From Pseudomonas paralcaligenes (GTDB taxonomy: Bacteria; Pseudomonadota; Gammaproteobacteria; Pseudomonadales; Pseudomonadaceae): 64,000 nt of DNA. Position 1 is the stretch's first letter. Each line of letters begins with the position of its first letter. Below the pieces are notes generated by a model that was not told the DNA's origin, did not search any database, and saw nothing but the letters and a program-made list of their open reading frames with translations. The stretch is taken from the NCBI RefSeq assembly GCF_019655855.1, contig NZ_BPFX01000035.1:12164-76163 (forward strand), written 5' to 3'. Below are positions 63,074-64,000 of the stretch, one piece after another. The translations under genes and the position numbers were made by a program.

Positions 63074-63115
63074 ATGGCGATGTCCACGTTAGATGTTGTA
63101 GTGCCTTGAGGCCTT

Positions 63116-63198
63116 CTGGGTCCCCGCCTGCGCGGGGATGACGAGGTGGGGGTGGAATTGCTCCCGGAACCGTCATTCCCGCGCAGGCGGGGATCCAG
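63116..63198. repeat. REP-like inverted pair, CGTCATTCCCGCG family, copy 2
   Basis: Two 28-bp imperfect palindromes, 63116-63143 and 63171-63198, in reverse order relative to the pair at 31290. The rest of the 63022-63328 gap holds the terminator and the palindrome described next; no gene seen. Confidence 0.85.
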
Positions 63199-63265
63199 GG
63201 GCTGGCAGCTGTAGCGTCACGCAACGGGGGTTCATGGGCATGTGCCTGCGGGGCGCTGGGATGCC

Positions 63266-63328
63266 GTAGGGTGCGCCGTGCGCACCGGCAAGCCCGTACA
63301 TGGCCCCGGTGCGCACGGCGCACCCTAC
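63266..63328. repeat. Palindromic repeat, GTAGGGTGCGC family, copy 3
   Basis: Perfect 23-bp arms (63266-63288 and 63306-63328), starting GTAGGGTGCGCCGTGCGC, with a 17-nt loop. It ends at the base before the stop codon of the LysR gene, so it probably also acts as its 3-prime stem. Confidence 0.9.
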
Positions 63329-64000
63329 TCATGACTGGTCCCAGTGCGGGTCGGCCTGCAGCCGTTCGGCGAGGAAGTCGAGCAGGGCGCGCAGGGCCGG
63401 CAGCATCTGCCGGCGCGAGCCGTACACGGCGTGGATGCCCAGGGCCTCGACCCGGTACTCCGGCAGCAGCGTCACCAGGCGTCCGGCGCGCAGCAACGGG
63501 GCGACGGCATAGAGCGGCTGGCGGGCGATGCCGGCGTCGGCCAGGCAGGCCTCCAGCAGCACGCTGGATTCGTTGGCGCTGAAGTTGCCCCCCACCGGCA
63601 CCGTGAGCGGCTCGCCATCGCGCTCGAACTGCCACAGGCTGCGGCCGAAGTAGGTGTAGGTCAGGCAGTTGTGCCGGCTCAGCTCGGCCGGCACCCGCGG
63701 CGTGCCGTGGCGGGCCAGGTAGGCCGGGGTGGCGCAGATCACCGAGCGGCAGGTGGCCAGGCGCCGGGCGATCAGGTTGGGGTCGAGCTGGTTGGTGATG
63801 CGCAGCGCCAGGTCGATGCGTTCTTCCACCAGGTTGACCGCCTGGCTGCTGGCCTGCAGGTCGAGGGTCACCGCCGGGTGGCGGGCGACGAACTCGGCCA
63901 GCGCCGGGGCCAGCCAGGCGCTGGCGAAGGACTGGCTGGTGGCGATGCGCAGGTTGCCGCTGGGGCCGTCGTCGGCGCGCCGGCCCCGGTCCTGCAGGTC
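63329..64000 (-). CDS. LysR-family regulator, C-terminal part (cut by window edge)
   Basis: The frame is open to the end of the window, so the N-terminal DNA-binding domain lies outside. The 223 visible residues are the LysR effector-binding domain: it begins with the linker to GNLRIATSQSFASAWLAPAL and includes the segment VNLVEERIDLALRI and NCLTYTYFGRSLWQFERDG. Many relatives regulate a divergent neighbour gene; that gene is not in view. Effector unknown. Confidence 0.9.
   Translation of the reverse strand, partial: DLQDRGRRADDGPSGNLRIATSQSFASAWLAPALAEFVARHPAVTLDLQASSQAVNLVEERIDLALRITNQLDPNLIARRLATCRSVICATPAYLARHGTPRVPAELSRHNCLTYTYFGRSLWQFERDGEPLTVPVGGNFSANESSVLLEACLADAGIARQPLYAVAPLLRAGRLVTLLPEYRVEALGIHAVYGSRRQMLPALRALLDFLAERLQADPHWDQS

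Overview
The window is a high-GC Pseudomonas chromosome segment spanning the replication origin. The evidence is the gene order atpIBEFHAGDC-glmU / parAB-rsmG-mnmG / mnmE-yidC-yidD-rnpA-rpmH / oriC / dnaA-dnaN-recF-gyrB, two perfect 16-bp palindromes of the Pseudomonas parS type inside recF, and a following backbone (acyltransferase, gmhB, glyS, glyQ, tag, htrB, PilZ, trkA, rsmB, fmt, def, LysM, dprA, tsaC) that I recognise as the P. aeruginosa PA0004-PA0022 order. Protein details fit the genus but the inserted blocks do not match PAO1, so it is probably another Pseudomonas species. All calls come from reading the sequence; no database search was run.

Layout. 1-8.8 kb: glmU and the F1Fo ATP synthase operon, minus strand, with a good sigma70 promoter ahead of atpI. 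8.8-17.3 kb: segregation (parA, parB), tRNA/rRNA modification (rsmG, mnmG, mnmE), membrane insertion (yidC, yidD), RNase P protein and L34, minus strand. 17.3-17.9 kb: oriC. 17.9-24.0 kb: dnaA, dnaN, recF, gyrB, plus strand. 24.0-24.2 kb: a gene-free stretch that looks like a small RNA of the RsmX/Y/Z (CsrB) type, with four successive short hairpins presenting GGA in their loops and a UUCG terminator. 24.3-26.6 kb: a three-gene lipid module (CDP-alcohol phosphatidyltransferase, acyltransferase, CdsA-like) inserted before the conserved acyltransferase. 26.8-31.2 kb: acyltransferase, gmhB, glyS, glyQ. 31.4-35.6 kb: an inserted iron-type cell-surface signalling module (ECF sigma, FecR, TonB receptor). 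35.7-45.3 kb: tag through tsaC. 45.4-54.1 kb: a complete type I-F CRISPR-Cas locus (cas1, cas2-3 fusion, csy1-4) with a very short array of four spacers. 54.2-62.4 kb: two more sigma/FecR/TonB-receptor modules in tandem on the minus strand. 62.4-64 kb: dodecin, a small DUF1161-type secreted protein and the C-terminal part of a LysR regulator.

How parts work together. The three sigma/FecR/receptor modules each start at a Fur-box-like element, and a shared promoter-like motif stands ahead of each receptor gene, so they probably form one iron-responsive network with possible cross-talk. The I-F locus is arranged as one operon with translational overlaps; RNA-level control is suggested by hairpins at the cas1 ribosome binding site and in the csy1 leader, and the array leader carries a consensus IHF site framed by nested inverted repeats. 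A LexA-like box precedes tag. A 167-nt near-perfect hairpin splits the def-fmt pair.

The observations I would follow up first are the putative Rsm-sponge RNA after gyrB, the shared receptor-promoter motif, the CRISPR leader architecture and the def-fmt giant hairpin.
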